DNA from: Domibacillus aminovorans
GTDB taxonomy: Bacteria; Bacillota; Bacilli; Bacillales; Domibacillaceae
DNA length: 64,000 nt
Assembly (NCBI RefSeq): GCF_001643235.1
Contig: NZ_LQWY01000024.1
Coordinates: forward strand, 1-64,000
Direction of reading: 5' to 3'
Part shown: positions 18,083 to 27,407 of the stretch, piece after piece
How the letters are laid out: every line of letters starts with the position of its first letter
How positions within the stretch are numbered: position 1 is the stretch's first letter
Made by a program: the position numbers and the translations under genes
Notes under the pieces: generated by a model
Told to the model about the DNA's origin: nothing
The model's input: the letters and a program-made list of their open reading frames with translations, nothing else
The model's database searches: none

Positions 18083-18487
18083 TTAAAAATAGGTTAAGGT
18101 CTTTTTTTTATATTTATACTCCTTAAAAGATCCATTTTTTTGGTACTTTAGCACAGTAGCCTCATCCATAACATATAAAGAACGGACATAAAAAACGCCA
18201 CTTTTGCTGTTGCGGACGGCTACGAGAACGTGTTCTTCCTTTTCTCCATCATAAAACAGCTTAATATACTCAATAGATCTTTTAGGTGAATGTTGGGAAA
18301 TGTAATCGGGTGAAAAGATTATCTCTCTTAGATAATCTCCGTATTTCTCAAAATCTTCTGAGTGGTCCTTCCTTATATTTATAAGGTTGGTTTCTCCTGA
18401 AAAAATAGGAGTATTTCGTTGTATAGGCAAATTTAATATGTTGATTACAATTTCATTAATTAAACCAATTTTTTCTTGTCGTCTCAT
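18083..18487 (-). CDS. Hypothetical protein, 134 residues
   Basis: I do not firmly recognise this protein. It is soluble, with a predicted alpha then beta layout (DYLREIIFSPDYIS, then YIKLFYDGEKEEHVLVAVRN and GVFYVRSLYVMD). The arrangement faintly recalls small phage-borne BECR-fold nucleases (PBECR type), but I see no decisive catalytic residues. Start ATG 18487 has AAAGGGGGAAG upstream. It lies directly beside the IS6 remnant and next to two decayed small genes, a context typical of mobile or plasmid-derived DNA. Confidence 0.5.
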   Translation of the reverse strand: MRRQEKIGLINEIVINILNLPIQRNTPIFSGETNLINIRKDHSEDFEKYGDYLREIIFSPDYISQHSPKRSIEYIKLFYDGEKEEHVLVAVRNSKSGVFYVRSLYVMDEATVLKYQKNGSFKEYKYKKKTLTYF

Positions 18488-18547
18488 ATTTTCTTCCCCC
18501 TTTATCATCTTTTATTCATGATTAGTAGCCTCGTTTTCGTAAGCCAA

Positions 18548-18724
18548 TTATTCGTGGTCATTTATTTTCCATTTTTCAGTCTCAGTTAGTTCTTTGGTTA
18601 AATTAAAAAGATCAAATACGGTTGTCCTACATTGGATGCGATAGGGTGAAGGTAAAGTGATTCTGGTTATAATTGAGTCATTAAAACTACATGGATTTTT
18701 AAATACGATAGGCTTATCAATTTT
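18548..18724 (-). pseudogene. Decayed gene, C-terminal piece
   Basis: A clean 58-codon stretch ending at TAA 18548 reads KIDKPIVFKNPCSFNDS, TRITLPSPYRIQC and VFDLFNLTKEL. Upstream the frame is broken: the likely continuation (VNVALK) lies one base out of frame. It looks like protein-coding sequence by codon pattern, but I do not know the family. Confidence 0.4.
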
Positions 18725-18872
18725 TCAAAGCAACATTCACTTCTTTGTTTTCCACTTATTCCCTAATTAAATTTAAGCTATTATGATTGAGTTTTATATT
18801 AATCAAATCTTATGAGTAAGAGTTCTTCATTTTTTGTTGATTATCTTTGAATATCAGTACCTATTCACATTT

Positions 18873-19103
18873 TTATTTCGAAATTAAACTGTTATTACGT
18901 GAGACTTTCTCGTCAATACGATCCTTTTTATCCCGCCGTACATAATAATGTCTGCACTCTAAACACTCGTAAACAATCAAATTATAGCGGTTCTTATGAT
19001 TAGTTCCTTTGCTAAAAACTGTCTTACTATAGGCTTTATGGCTACAAAATAATTGGCGTATGCGAGTTTATAAATTCAACAGATACTTCTCATCTAAATT
19101 CAT
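18873..19103 (-). pseudogene. Small zinc-ribbon protein with nonsense codon
   Basis: ATG 19103, with AAGGAT upstream, opens a 77-codon frame (MNLDEKYLLNL) with a single TAA at codon 12, followed in the same frame by TRIRQLFCSHKAYSKT, then LIVYECLECRHYYVRRDKK. The C-H pair and CLEC pair suggest a small zinc ribbon. One base change would restore the gene. Function unknown. Confidence 0.5.
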
Positions 19104-19251
19104 TGTGTCATCCTTACTAATACCAGTTTTAACGTACTCAAATTAAAGGCTTCATCGACTTTTATTTTCAGGGTTTGGGAGTATTTAGGGTGTTGCGGAT
19201 TTTGATTTCTGTCTTTACTTGGAAGCCATACACCTTTGTTCCTCATTTATG

Positions 19252-20613
19252 CTAGCTTCCTCCCCCCTGAATTAAACGCCTGAAGAGGTAGCGATATATC
19301 CAGGATAAAAAGATTGCACGAATAAGGATATCCAAAGCAATAGCAATCCATATCCCTGCAATTCCCATTTTGAAGTAAATACCTAGGACATAGATTCCGA
19401 CGATTCTGATTAGCCACATCCCTATGGCCGTACTGTACATTGGGCTCTTGGTGTCCCCTGCTCCCTGCAATGCACCGGTTATGACTAGTCCGATTGCTAA
19501 AGCAGGCTGGGCAAAAGCATCGATTCGTAAGGCTACAGTAACCATCTGTATAGCTGCTGCATCATTTGTAAACCACGTGGCTAACCAAGGGGCAAACAAA
19601 AACATGAAAACCCCAATGATGCTCATGAATGCAATGGCGATTCCTGTAGTAAGGATCCCATAATGATAGGCCTCTTTAAACCGACCAGCTCCAACATACT
19701 GGCCGACCAAGGTTGTTGCTGCTATCGCCAATCCATAACCTGGCATATAGGAAAACGTCTCGATATTCGCTGCAATTGTATGGGCGGCGAATGTCTCTGT
19801 TCCAACAACGACGATCAGTCCAAAATAAAGAACTTGACCTAAGCGCATAATCAATCGTTCAATGGTAGCCGGTGTAGATAGCCTAATAATGAAGGGTAAC
19901 AATGACTTTGATTCGGATGAATCAAAAAGGGAGAACGAGACATTGGACTTTCTGATGTAATAATATAGAGCCAGCGTTCCAAGTACACGGACTATGACTG
20001 TTGCCCATGCTGCCCCTGCAATTCCCCACCCCATCTCACTTCCTAATCCAAAAATCAACAGATAATCAAGGACAATGTGCAGGATATTCATCCACCAAGC
20101 CACATTCATTGGGGTTCTGGTATTGCCAGATGCACGTAAGATACTTCCGAAAATAATCATCAGGGAAATGAAGATAGAGGGGGTACCGATGATTCGGAGA
20201 TAAACAGCACCTTCTGATATAACTTGAGATTCAGCTCCCATAAGGTTAAGTAACGATTCAGTGAAAAATAAAGTGATCAGTCCAAAAAATATTCCGACTA
20301 TGATGGCGATAAAGGTGGATTGTTTTGCAACTGCTTTTGCCTTATCTATATTTCCTGCCCCGATGCTTTGGGCAATTAAGGATGAAGCACCAACTCCAAT
20401 GGCCATGAAGATAGCCATATACACGGCTAAAACAGCATTTGCAATCCCGACTGCCGTTACTTCTACCAGCCCAAGCTTAGCAACAAATAAAGTATCTACA
20501 AAACCAACAACTGTTTGCAAGATGTTTTCGATCATGGCTGGAATAGCTAATAAAAGAATAGCAAACACTTTTTCTTTCGTTGTTCGGTTTTCCACTAGTC
20601 TTTGTGAAGACAT
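19252..20613 (-). CDS. MATE-family multidrug efflux transporter
   Basis: 453 residues with 12 membrane segments in two homologous halves, each starting with an IAIPAMIENILQTVVGFVDT-type helix (here LAIPAMIENILQ... and RLSTPATIERLIMRLGQVLY). MATE carriers exchange cationic drugs or metabolites for Na+ or H+. ATG 20613 has AAGGAAGGGG upstream and is preferred over the start seven codons earlier. No linked regulator. The region just upstream is a copy of the 5' flank of the sigma-54 activator gene. Confidence 0.9.
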   Translation of the reverse strand: MSSQRLVENRTTKEKVFAILLLAIPAMIENILQTVVGFVDTLFVAKLGLVEVTAVGIANAVLAVYMAIFMAIGVGASSLIAQSIGAGNIDKAKAVAKQSTFIAIIVGIFFGLITLFFTESLLNLMGAESQVISEGAVYLRIIGTPSIFISLMIIFGSILRASGNTRTPMNVAWWMNILHIVLDYLLIFGLGSEMGWGIAGAAWATVIVRVLGTLALYYYIRKSNVSFSLFDSSESKSLLPFIIRLSTPATIERLIMRLGQVLYFGLIVVVGTETFAAHTIAANIETFSYMPGYGLAIAATTLVGQYVGAGRFKEAYHYGILTTGIAIAFMSIIGVFMFLFAPWLATWFTNDAAAIQMVTVALRIDAFAQPALAIGLVITGALQGAGDTKSPMYSTAIGMWLIRIVGIYVLGIYFKMGIAGIWIAIALDILIRAIFLSWIYRYLFRRLIQGGGS

Positions 20614-20631
20614 GCTAACCCCTTCCTTAGG

Positions 20632-20880
20632 CAATCAAATTATCATAATCATTTTCATATTAATAATGGGAATAATTATGCCATTATTTGATTTATCAAT
20701 TAACGTATTCTAATCTGATCGTCTGTTTTATCTTTGCGTATCGGGACAATTAGAAAAGTTAAATAAGGAAGGTTCAGGTATTCAAAATCAATCACTAAAA
20801 ATATTGAACCAATAATTTGTTCACTTTGAGATTAAGCAGCGACTCCCTTTTAAATATAATTGCCAAGGATTTTCATCCTC
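20632..20880. repeat. Fused flanks of a lost second activator gene
   Basis: 20632-20745 matches the region upstream of the sigma-54 activator (22806-22912: CATATTAATGATGGGAATAA, TTTTATCTTTGCGTA). It runs directly into 20750-20880, which matches the last bases and 3' flank of that gene (25905-26040: AAAGTTAAATAAGGAAGGTTC, TTTGAGATTAAGCAGC). The coding region of about 2.9 kb is missing. This looks like the scar of a deleted paralogous activator. Confidence 0.7.
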
Positions 20881-20985
20881 GATACCACATTGGGCTCTTA
20901 TTATTAAAGTCAGCCGCTTTTATCAATAGGCTGACTTTAATTCGTTCACTTCATTCCATCTGCTCGTCTAGTCTATCCTTTTAAC

Positions 20986-21631
20986 CTAAGCAAATTGTTC
21001 AGAAACCTTTGGAAACTCGGTTTCATAGAAATTTAACTTTTGAGTGTCCCGCTGAATTACTCTGTTGCAAAGCCGCTGAATCAAACTCCATTCATGGCTT
21101 ATGATGAGAATACCTAACTCTCTCTTTGAGCGATATTCAAGACAGCATGCATAATTTGAGCTTGAGTAATCGCATCTAGCATCGTCGTCATTTCATCAGC
21201 AATGAGAAAGCGGGTATTGGGACCAAACGATCGAGCTATACAAAAACGTTGCAGCTCCCCGCCAGATAATTCATGAGGCCATCGACGAAACCATTCTTTT
21301 TCTATTCCAAGGGAAGAGAGCAATTTTTCATCGGGTTTCCATCCTTCGTTTAAGATGTCCTCCATCTTCCACCGAGGATTCACGGCTTTCTCTGGATGTT
21401 GAAAGACTAGTTGGACCAGAGATGAGTAAGAGGTGGTCAGTAATGAATGGTGAGATTCCTCTCATCTGGAATATCATAGCCCGATAGTACACGCCCAAGT
21501 GTGCTTTTTCCGCAACCGCTTGGACCTATAAGTCCAACGATTTCTCCTGGTTTAACTGTCAGGTTAACCCCTCGAAACACCCAAGGACCCTTTCGATAAC
21601 GAAAACCTATATTACATGCCTCAAGTTGCAT
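20986..21631 (-). pseudogene. nikE: Nickel/peptide ABC transporter ATPase (NikE-like), frameshifted
   Basis: Start ATG 21631; Walker [10 protein letters not shown] is intact in the first frame (to 21437). A frameshift follows after DIPDERN; the next frame gives SSLVQLVFQHPEKAVNPRWK, the signature LSGGELQRFCIARSF and Walker B FLIADEMT, and a second shift near 21118 is needed to reach ELGILIISHEWSLIQRLCNR and the stop at 20986. The layout and QLVFQHPE motif fit the NikE/CntF branch of the oligopeptide/nickel importer ATPases. It sits behind a sigma-54 promoter copy, with only a scrap of nikD upstream. Confidence 0.8.
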
Positions 21632-21743
21632 GTATACACCTCACCATTCCGCTTCGTAATTCCCATATTTCAGGTTGTACAAGGCCACACTCCCGTGTCG
21701 CAGTTTCACAACGATGTTCAAACAAACAACCAGAAGTTAAATT
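21621..21743 (-). pseudogene. nikD: C-terminal scrap of a NikD-like ATPase
   Basis: In frame up to TGA 21621 the sequence reads GCLFEHRCETATRECGLVQP and [10 protein letters not shown], the Cys-rich tail typical of DppD/NikD ATPases. It overlaps the nikE start by 11 bases, as in intact operons. Its 5' end is replaced at about 21745 by sequence identical in type to the urease promoter repeat. Confidence 0.65.
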
Positions 21744-21774
21744 TTAATGAATTATCGCCCTTGTCTTTTAATAT

Positions 21775-21789
21775 GCAACTATCATGCCA
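21775..21789 (-). promoter_or_regulatory. Sigma-54 promoter, copy in front of nikDE remnant
   Basis: Minus strand TGGCATG-ATAG-TTGC: GG at 21788-21787 and GC at 21776-21775, exactly 10 bases apart, one mismatch from the consensus TGGCACG-N4-TTGC. The surrounding sequence matches the urease promoter repeats (ATATTAAAAGACAAGGGCGA downstream). Confidence 0.85.
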
Positions 21790-21960
21790 AACCGAAAAAA
21801 TATTCAATATTTTTTCGGACTATGAAGAGTACTATTTATTTAAATAGTGATATAGAGAAGTTATTCTTCTATACTCATACCATAAAAATTTCATTTTATT
21901 TATTAGAAAATCGTAAATGAACATTTTATTTATATTATAAATTTATTGAATACTTTATCA

Positions 21961-22025
21961 AAATTGTACAGTTGTACACTTTCGTTCTGAACAACTGTAC
22001 AATTTTTGAACACTTTTTTTGAACA
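21961..22025. promoter_or_regulatory. Upstream activating sequence array A
   Basis: Six hexamers of type TGNACA start at 21965, 21973, 21988, 21996, 22007 and 22020. The first four form two TGNACA-NN-TGNACA pairs 23 bp apart, and AAATTGTACAGTTGT / ACAACTGTACAATTT (21961-21975, 21991-22005) are perfect inverted arms. The array lies about 185 bp upstream of the sigma-54 promoter, the usual place for an enhancer-binding protein. Confidence 0.75.
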
Positions 22026-22090
22026 CTTTTTTGCATTCAGTTATTTCTATTCGCTTCAGTTTGTACAGCAAATACTGAGCCATCAAAATA

Positions 22091-22345
22091 AGATTCTGGT
22101 GCAAAAAATCTATGAAATTTGGACATACTGATATTACTACTCTCAAAAAGATGCGTGATCCGTATGACAAATGAAAATTTATTTAAGTGGAAGCACTACC
22201 ATCAGCCTGACATTATTTTATGAACGGTAAGATAGTACCTATGGTAAAACCTCAATTTTAGAAATCTTGTGGATATGATAGAAGAACTGGTCTATCTATT
22301 GCAGATGTCACCATTATGTGTTGGATTCATCCATATGGACCTCAA
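22091..22345 (+). mobile_element. IS6-family fragment
   Basis: Begins with TTCTGGTGCAAAAAAT and carries a decayed 5' part of the transposase (NLFKWKHYHQPDIIL, then IMCWIHPYGPQW) with stops in frame. The right end is missing; the fragment truncates the lipoprotein gene next to it. Confidence 0.65.
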
Positions 22346-22351
22346 TGGATA

Positions 22352-22484
22352 AGAGCATCTGTCGTAGTAGAAGTTGATTTATTTGCAGGAGCGGATTCCT
22401 TAGAAGTTTGATTATCGGACGAACATAGAGCAAGAAACAGTAGCGAAATGCACAAAATAATGGTAAGTAATTTTACAAGCATCC
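22352..22484 (-). pseudogene. N-terminal scrap of a lipoprotein, probably the ABC solute-binding protein
   Basis: ATG 22484, preceded by GGAGTG, opens MLVKLLTIILCISLLFLALC followed by SSDNQTSKES, a lipoprotein signal peptide with lipobox LALC and the usual Ser/Thr-rich linker. The frame is cut off by the IS6 fragment. Because remnants of the NikDE-type ATPases lie downstream on the same strand, this may be what is left of nikA. Confidence 0.5.
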
Positions 22485-22485
22485 T

Positions 22486-22805
22486 GTTCACTCCGTAATA
22501 ATAGATTTACTTTTCATTTTACTGTTTAAAATCGGGTCTGATTTTTACTATATATAGCAAGATTATGGTATATTTAAAGAAACATACCCTCCTAATGTTT
22601 GATCTAAATTTCCTATAAGAGCCAATATGATGAAAATCAAACTAAATAAAGCATGATTGTTCGGATTAGCCAATCAAATTATCGTATTCATTATCTTTAG
22701 TATAGAGCTAGTTGACTTAGATACTAGCTCCTTTATCGTTTTGCGTAGACGAAAACATGAAGAATGGTTAGGGTCACAGGGCGAGCCAACAAATAAAAAA
22801 ATAAT
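22486..22805. other. Gene-free stretch between divergent genes
   Basis: AT-rich spacer between the lipoprotein remnant and the activator. GCCAATCAAATTATCGTATT (22669-22688) resembles 20631-20650, another trace of the duplicated unit. No gene or clear promoter seen. Confidence 0.5.
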
Positions 22806-22912
22806 AGAATCGTAATTATTTTCATATTAATGATGGGAATAATTATGCCTTTATTTGATTTATCTATTAGCGTGTTCTAATTTGATCGTCCGTTTTATCT
22901 TTGCGTAAATAA
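22806..22912. repeat. 5' flank of the activator, duplicated at 20.6 kb
   Basis: About 88% identical to 20640-20745 by eye (TTTTCATATTAATGATGGGA, GATCGTCCGTTTTATCTTTG). Marks the left edge of a duplicated regulator-transporter unit. Confidence 0.7.
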
Positions 22913-23021
22913 AACCATTGAATACGTGGCTAAATTAAGATAGATAGAGGAGACAATATAGTTAAATAAATCATTTTAACCACTGTAATGATACTTGTTT
23001 CCTTTTAAGGAGGGCTATAAA

Positions 23022-25925
23022 GTGAAAAACAATGAGCTGAAAGTCGGGATTCTATTTTCATTGACTGGTACGACAAGTATTACTGAACAAGGACTGCATC
23101 AAGCCAGTTTATTAGCCATACGCCATGTTAATGAGAGTGGTGGAATTAATGGGAAAACTCTGGTGCCGATCGTCGAAGATGCTGCCTCAGATCCTTATAT
23201 AGCTGCCCGAAAAGCCGAAAAGCTGATCATTTCAGACCAAGTGACAGCCATTGTCGGGATCTATACTTCTGGCTGTCGGAAAATAGTTATCCCTGTTCTG
23301 GAAAAACATAATGCTCTGCTGTTTTATCCTACTTTTTACGAAGGTTCGGAACAACATCCGAATGTCATTTACTGTGGTTCGTTGCCCAATCAACAGTTGC
23401 TTGATTTTATTCCTTGGCTGATCCACAATGTTGGAAAATCCTTTTACTTACTTGGGTCCGATTATATTTATCCTTTGGAGACGAACCGTCACATTCGCCA
23501 ATTGATTCAATCCAATGGTGGTACCGTGTATGGCGAAAAACATGTAGCCCTAGGACACCAGAATTTTGCTAAGACACTCAATGAAATTCGCGGAATGAAT
23601 CCCGATGTTATCTTCTCGACGTTGGTCGGAGACAGTGCACTCAGCTTTTACCAACAGCATGAGAAATACAAGATGCATCAACCAATTGCCAGCACCGTTT
23701 CGGCTGAAACGGAAATTGTGGCTCTTCATCCCTACAGGGCTTTAGGCCATTATTCTTGTTTTCCCTACTTCAGTTCTATCGACAGTGTCAGTAATAGAAA
23801 GTTCATCACTGAATTCCGACAAACATATGGCACCGATATAATCAGTTCCATGATGGAGAGCGCTTACAATAGCGTTTTATTACTGGCTGAAGCCTTAAAG
23901 AGGACCAATACAATTTCGACCGACTCCATTCGCAGCGCTTTATCCGGACTTTCACTCGAAACTCCGCAAGGAAAAGTCATATTTGATAGTTCGACTCAGC
24001 ATTTATGGCTGAATTCTAGGATCGGAAAGGTCAATAAATCCGGTCGGTTCACCATTGTATGGGAATCGGGAAAGCCCATTGTACCCATTCCATTTCTGGA
24101 ACATGAGTTATTAGATCCAACTCTGGATTTCAATCCTGTGGATGACGCTGACTATTTGAAGTCCAAAATTATGCGGCATGATCCTCTTTTGTCCATATTG
24201 AAAAAATCTTTGGCAACCATGCCCGTTCCATTTGCTTATTTTGATGAAGACGGTGTGATGCTAGAGATCTTCAATTCACCTTTGATTCCTGCTCACCTTC
24301 ATGAATTGAAGCTTGGGGACAGTGGTTATAGTGCATCTTTAGGCAACAGTGGAATCGGTCTTGCACTGCGCAAATACTCATCTTCTTATGAAGTGACCAG
24401 GGAACTGGGGACTGGAGAATCCCCATTTGGGTTGACGACAGTAGGTTTCCCCATCATCGGGAACTCCGGCGTCCGCAAAGGTGTGTTAGCTGTATGGATT
24501 CCTGACACTGCTCCGGAATCTACTGAACCCCTGCTCACAAGTATAGGGAGTATCATCCATGTATGTGCCAACATGGCAGATATCGAAGAGGAACAGCGTA
24601 CATTATCCGATGTACTGCATGGAGTATCTGCTCAACTTACGAAGAGCCTATTTGTCGTAAAAGAAGGAAGGGTCCTGTTTCAAAATCAAACGGCCGATAC
24701 ACTATTCAAACGCAAACGGGATTTAGTCAACTCCGTTCTGCTGGAGCTTTCTTCAGAACAAGAAGAAGAAAGTATAGAAAACATCGTTCGTACTCTAAGG
24801 CGGGAGGATTCAGAAGAAAGCTATGAAGTTAAAGTGATCTATAAAAATTCTATGTACTTCATATATTTCAAACCGCTCCCTCGTCAAATGCATCGTTTTT
24901 CTTTGAAAGAGAGGCATAGCTTAACAACTAATGATTTAATTGGCTTGAACGAATTGTTTTTGCAAACTATTGAGTTTGCTCGTTCCGCTGCTAAAACGAA
25001 AGCAAACGTCCTTTTGCTAGGAGAAAGTGGAACCGGGAAAGAGATGTTCGCCCGTGCTATTCATAATGAAAGCAAACGAAAGGATAAACCATTTGTGGCG
25101 ATAAACTGCGCTTCCATTTCAAAAGAACTAATCAATGCTGAACTGTTCGGTTATGAAGATGGAGCGTTCACAGGAGCCAAAAAAGGAGGGAACGCGGGCA
25201 AATTCGAAATTGCAAACGGGGGAACACTTTTCCTTGATGAGATCGGGGATATGCCCATTGATCTTCAGACAACATTATTGAGAGTATTACAGGAGAAGGA
25301 AGTCGTACGAGTCGGCGGCCATAAGCCTATTCCGGTGGATGTACGTATTATTGCCGCAACGAACAAAAATTTGTTTCAGGAAATAGCCTATAGTGGCTCT
25401 TTTCGGAGCGACTTGTATTACCGTTTGAATGTTTTTACAATCGAACTGATTCCACTCCGTAAAAGAACTGAAGATATTATCGAGTTGAGCAGCTATTATT
25501 TGGAGGAACTTAGTGCTGAAATGGAACAGCCGAGGAAGGATCTTTCAGAGGAAGCCGCCGAACTATTAAGAAAATACAATTGGCCCGGAAACATTCGGGA
25601 GTTGAACAATGTCATAGAAAGAGCATTTTATTTGGCAGGGGAATCTCCTTTCATTACGGCACATCACCTACCTCAATTTATTGTTCATTATTCTAATGTC
25701 TCGCGAGTAAACGAGCGGGACATATTAGTTGATTCTCTTCCGGATGTGGCGAACATTGAAGAGAGTATACAGAAAAGCGATGAGCACGAACGACAGGTTT
25801 ACATTAAAGCTTTAATGGACTATAAAGGAAATATTTCAAAAACAGCCAAACACCTAGGCATTTCTCGCACAACCTTGTACTCTAAACTTAAAGAGCATAA
25901 CATTCAAAATGAAAGAGTTAAATGA
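23022..25925 (+). CDS. Sigma-54 activator fused to an amide/urea-receptor-type binding domain
   Basis: 967 residues. Residues 5-365 are a type 1 solute-binding fold of the AmiC/UrtA/FmdD kind ([52 protein letters not shown]) but with no signal peptide or lipobox, so it must act in the cytoplasm. Residues ~400-520 look GAF-like (AcoR type) and ~540-625 PAS-like. The AAA+ domain has GESGTGKE (667-674), the sigma-54 contact loop GAFTGA (714-719), Walker B FLDEIGD (Asp 739) and arginine-finger region; a Fis helix-turn-helix ends the protein ([20 protein letters not shown]). GTG 23022 is the start, since AAGGAGGG lies 7 bases upstream and inside the longer frame. A deleted paralogue scar lies at 20.6 kb. 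Sites fitting such an activator occur upstream of ureD and at 21.97 kb; I infer a urea- or amide-responsive control of urease. The ligand is not proven. Confidence 0.88.
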   Translation: MKNNELKVGILFSLTGTTSITEQGLHQASLLAIRHVNESGGINGKTLVPIVEDAASDPYIAARKAEKLIISDQVTAIVGIYTSGCRKIVIPVLEKHNALLFYPTFYEGSEQHPNVIYCGSLPNQQLLDFIPWLIHNVGKSFYLLGSDYIYPLETNRHIRQLIQSNGGTVYGEKHVALGHQNFAKTLNEIRGMNPDVIFSTLVGDSALSFYQQHEKYKMHQPIASTVSAETEIVALHPYRALGHYSCFPYFSSIDSVSNRKFITEFRQTYGTDIISSMMESAYNSVLLLAEALKRTNTISTDSIRSALSGLSLETPQGKVIFDSSTQHLWLNSRIGKVNKSGRFTIVWESGKPIVPIPFLEHELLDPTLDFNPVDDADYLKSKIMRHDPLLSILKKSLATMPVPFAYFDEDGVMLEIFNSPLIPAHLHELKLGDSGYSASLGNSGIGLALRKYSSSYEVTRELGTGESPFGLTTVGFPIIGNSGVRKGVLAVWIPDTAPESTEPLLTSIGSIIHVCANMADIEEEQRTLSDVLHGVSAQLTKSLFVVKEGRVLFQNQTADTLFKRKRDLVNSVLLELSSEQEEESIENIVRTLRREDSEESYEVKVIYKNSMYFIYFKPLPRQMHRFSLKERHSLTTNDLIGLNELFLQTIEFARSAAKTKANVLLLGESGTGKEMFARAIHNESKRKDKPFVAINCASISKELINAELFGYEDGAFTGAKKGGNAGKFEIANGGTLFLDEIGDMPIDLQTTLLRVLQEKEVVRVGGHKPIPVDVRIIAATNKNLFQEIAYSGSFRSDLYYRLNVFTIELIPLRKRTEDIIELSSYYLEELSAEMEQPRKDLSEEAAELLRKYNWPGNIRELNNVIERAFYLAGESPFITAHHLPQFIVHYSNVSRVNERDILVDSLPDVANIEESIQKSDEHERQVYIKALMDYKGNISKTAKHLGISRTTLYSKLKEHNIQNERVK

Positions 25926-26040
25926 GGAAGATTCAGGTTCGATAATAATTCACTAGAAATATGAAACTGCATTAACCTGTTAACTTTGAGATTAAGCAGC
26001 TAACTCCATTAAATTATAATTGACAGGGATTCTCACCCTG
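25905..26040. repeat. 3' end and flank of the activator, duplicated at 20.75 kb
   Basis: Aligns with 20750-20880 (TTTGAGATTAAGCAGC, AATTATAATTG-CAGGGATT vs AATATAATTG-CAAGGATT). Together with the 5' flank copy it outlines the deletion of a second activator gene. Confidence 0.65.
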
Positions 26041-26104
26041 GATAATATGCACAAGAACTCTTGCTTATTATATTCTTGTATAAAAATTTGAATATCCTAT
26101 ACCA

Positions 26105-26212
26105 AGAGAAAAAGCAAATTATCATTAGGGTCCCATCCTTCGTTTAAGGTGTCCTTCAATTTCCAACTAGTATGCAGGGATTTCTTCGAATGCTGAAATA
26201 CTAGTTGGACCG
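26105..26212 (-). pseudogene. Internal fragment of a second NikE-like ATPase
   Basis: Reads PVQLVFQHSKKSLHTSWKLK then DTLNEGWDPND, matching VQLVFQHPEKAVNPRWK...ILNEGWKPDE of the pseudogene at 20986-21631. No start, Walker A or Walker B remains. Confidence 0.65.
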
Positions 26213-26324
26213 GAGAAGGGCGGGATGTTGTCCTTAATGAATATTGAAAGTAACTTAAGAGGTACGTTCAAAATAGAAAGTTCCTCTACTTTATATTTAA
26301 TTAATCCTCTTTATTTAAAATCAA

Positions 26325-26636
26325 CAACGACAGGATTATCATTACGTACAGACATACGAACATGTGCCCCCACACGCATTAAAGGATCAAGGAAATTAAC
26401 CGACTGTGGAACCAATGCAATTTCCCTCCCGCGCAAGGCAGCTTGCCGTACTGGCGAAAGTTCGTCTCCTAAAAATTTATCGTGCCGCTCACTCTTGCAT
26501 TGCTAGGCAAAATCCCTAGAATGGCATGGGCGAACAAGCTTTTCCCTGAATCACTGGAACCGACTACGGCAAGAATTTCTCCTTCATGCATCGTGATATC
26601 AAGACTCGTAATCGCCTTCACATTTTTTCTGTCTCA
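26325..26636 (-). pseudogene. N-terminal part of a NikD-like ATPase, decayed
   Basis: The minus strand reads KAITSLDITMHEGEILAVVG, then SSDSGKSLFAHAILGILPSN (Walker A GXXXXGKS with Asp in place of Gly), a frameshift at INF, and in the next frame GDELSPVRQAALRGREIALV and PQSVNFLDPLMRVGAHVR. The PQSV-x-LDPLMRVG motif is typical of NikD/CntD importers. Both ends are missing. Confidence 0.7.
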
Positions 26637-26644
26637 GTAATTTT

Positions 26645-26678
26645 TTTAAAAAAAATACGCCTGAAAAAATCAGGCGTT
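26645..26678 (-). terminator. Terminator of the urease transport end
   Basis: Minus strand ACGCCTGATTTTTTCAGGCGT followed by ATTTTTTTT, 13 bases beyond the stop of the nickel permease gene. Confidence 0.88.
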
Positions 26679-26690
26679 AGTAAACTGGTC

Positions 26691-27407
26691 TTACTGTATC
26701 CAAAGTTTAAACAATCCTTCTATTACTCCTAAGTTGTACATGTAATAAATCCCAAACACTGTACTAATCACCCCAGTAATTTGGGTAAGTGTTTTATTCA
26801 GACTTATCTTTTTCGCACTAAAAACAAATGGAATTCCAATAATTGTAGTAAAGAAAAGCATACCAATGACTGTTCCTGCACCAAATATAAGGATATACAT
26901 AGCGCCTTCCCAAACACTCTTTACAGTACTCATCGTTAATAGAATCATTGCCCCACTTCCTGCAAGGCCATGAACTAAGCCAATCAACACGGATTTTAGA
27001 TATGATACATTTTTATGGGAGTGTTTATGCTCATGTTTACCACTGTTTTCATGGGAATGAACGTGTTTATGTTCTTCTGTATGGTGTTCATGCTCATGTA
27101 TATGAATATTTTTAAAAGAAAGGATCGTTGTAACACCAAGATAAACAAGCATAATACCTACTAAAAATTCTAATGACATAGCCCATTCTTCCGGTATTTC
27201 ATCTTTCATAAGAATGAAAATAATCCCCACTATAAATAATGTTGCAGTGTGGCCTATCCCCCAAAACACTCCTGCTAAAGAGGATCGCAACAACTTCTTA
27301 CTTTGACTAGCTATTGTCGATACAGCGATTATATGGTCTGGTTCAATTGCGTGTTTGATTCCAAGTACAAATCCCAAAGCTAGAATGGATAGATAACTTA
27401 CCTCCAT
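26691..27407 (-). CDS. ureH: Nickel permease, UreH/HoxN-like
   Basis: 238 residues with six or seven membrane segments. The N-terminal GIKHAIEPDHIIAVS motif matches the HX4DH-type metal site of nickel/cobalt permeases. The cytoplasmic loop (residues ~101-135) holds a dozen His residues (HEHEHH, HKHVHSHENS, HEHKHSHK), as expected for nickel handling. UreH of Bacillus sp. TB-90 has the same role at the end of its urease operon: supplying Ni for urease maturation. The start ATG 27407 has AGGAGGTATATC upstream. It is downstream of the urea channel gene, separated by a terminator and 460 bases, so it probably has its own promoter. Confidence 0.88.
   Translation of the reverse strand: MEVSYLSILALGFVLGIKHAIEPDHIIAVSTIASQSKKLLRSSLAGVFWGIGHTATLFIVGIIFILMKDEIPEEWAMSLEFLVGIMLVYLGVTTILSFKNIHIHEHEHHTEEHKHVHSHENSGKHEHKHSHKNVSYLKSVLIGLVHGLAGSGAMILLTMSTVKSVWEGAMYILIFGAGTVIGMLFFTTIIGIPFVFSAKKISLNKTLTQITGVISTVFGIYYMYNLGVIEGLFKLWIQ

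Noticed and set aside
22380-22990. A sigma-54 promoter for the activator itself or for the lipoprotein remnant
   Set aside because: I found no GG-N10-GC pair close to consensus in either direction in this stretch.
22995-23021. Upstream TTG start for the sigma-54 activator
   Set aside because: The extra nine codons contain the ribosome binding site AAGGAGGG of GTG 23022.
26225-26506. 93-codon + strand frame
   Set aside because: The minus strand carries recognisable NikD-like ATPase sequence here; the + frame is its shadow.
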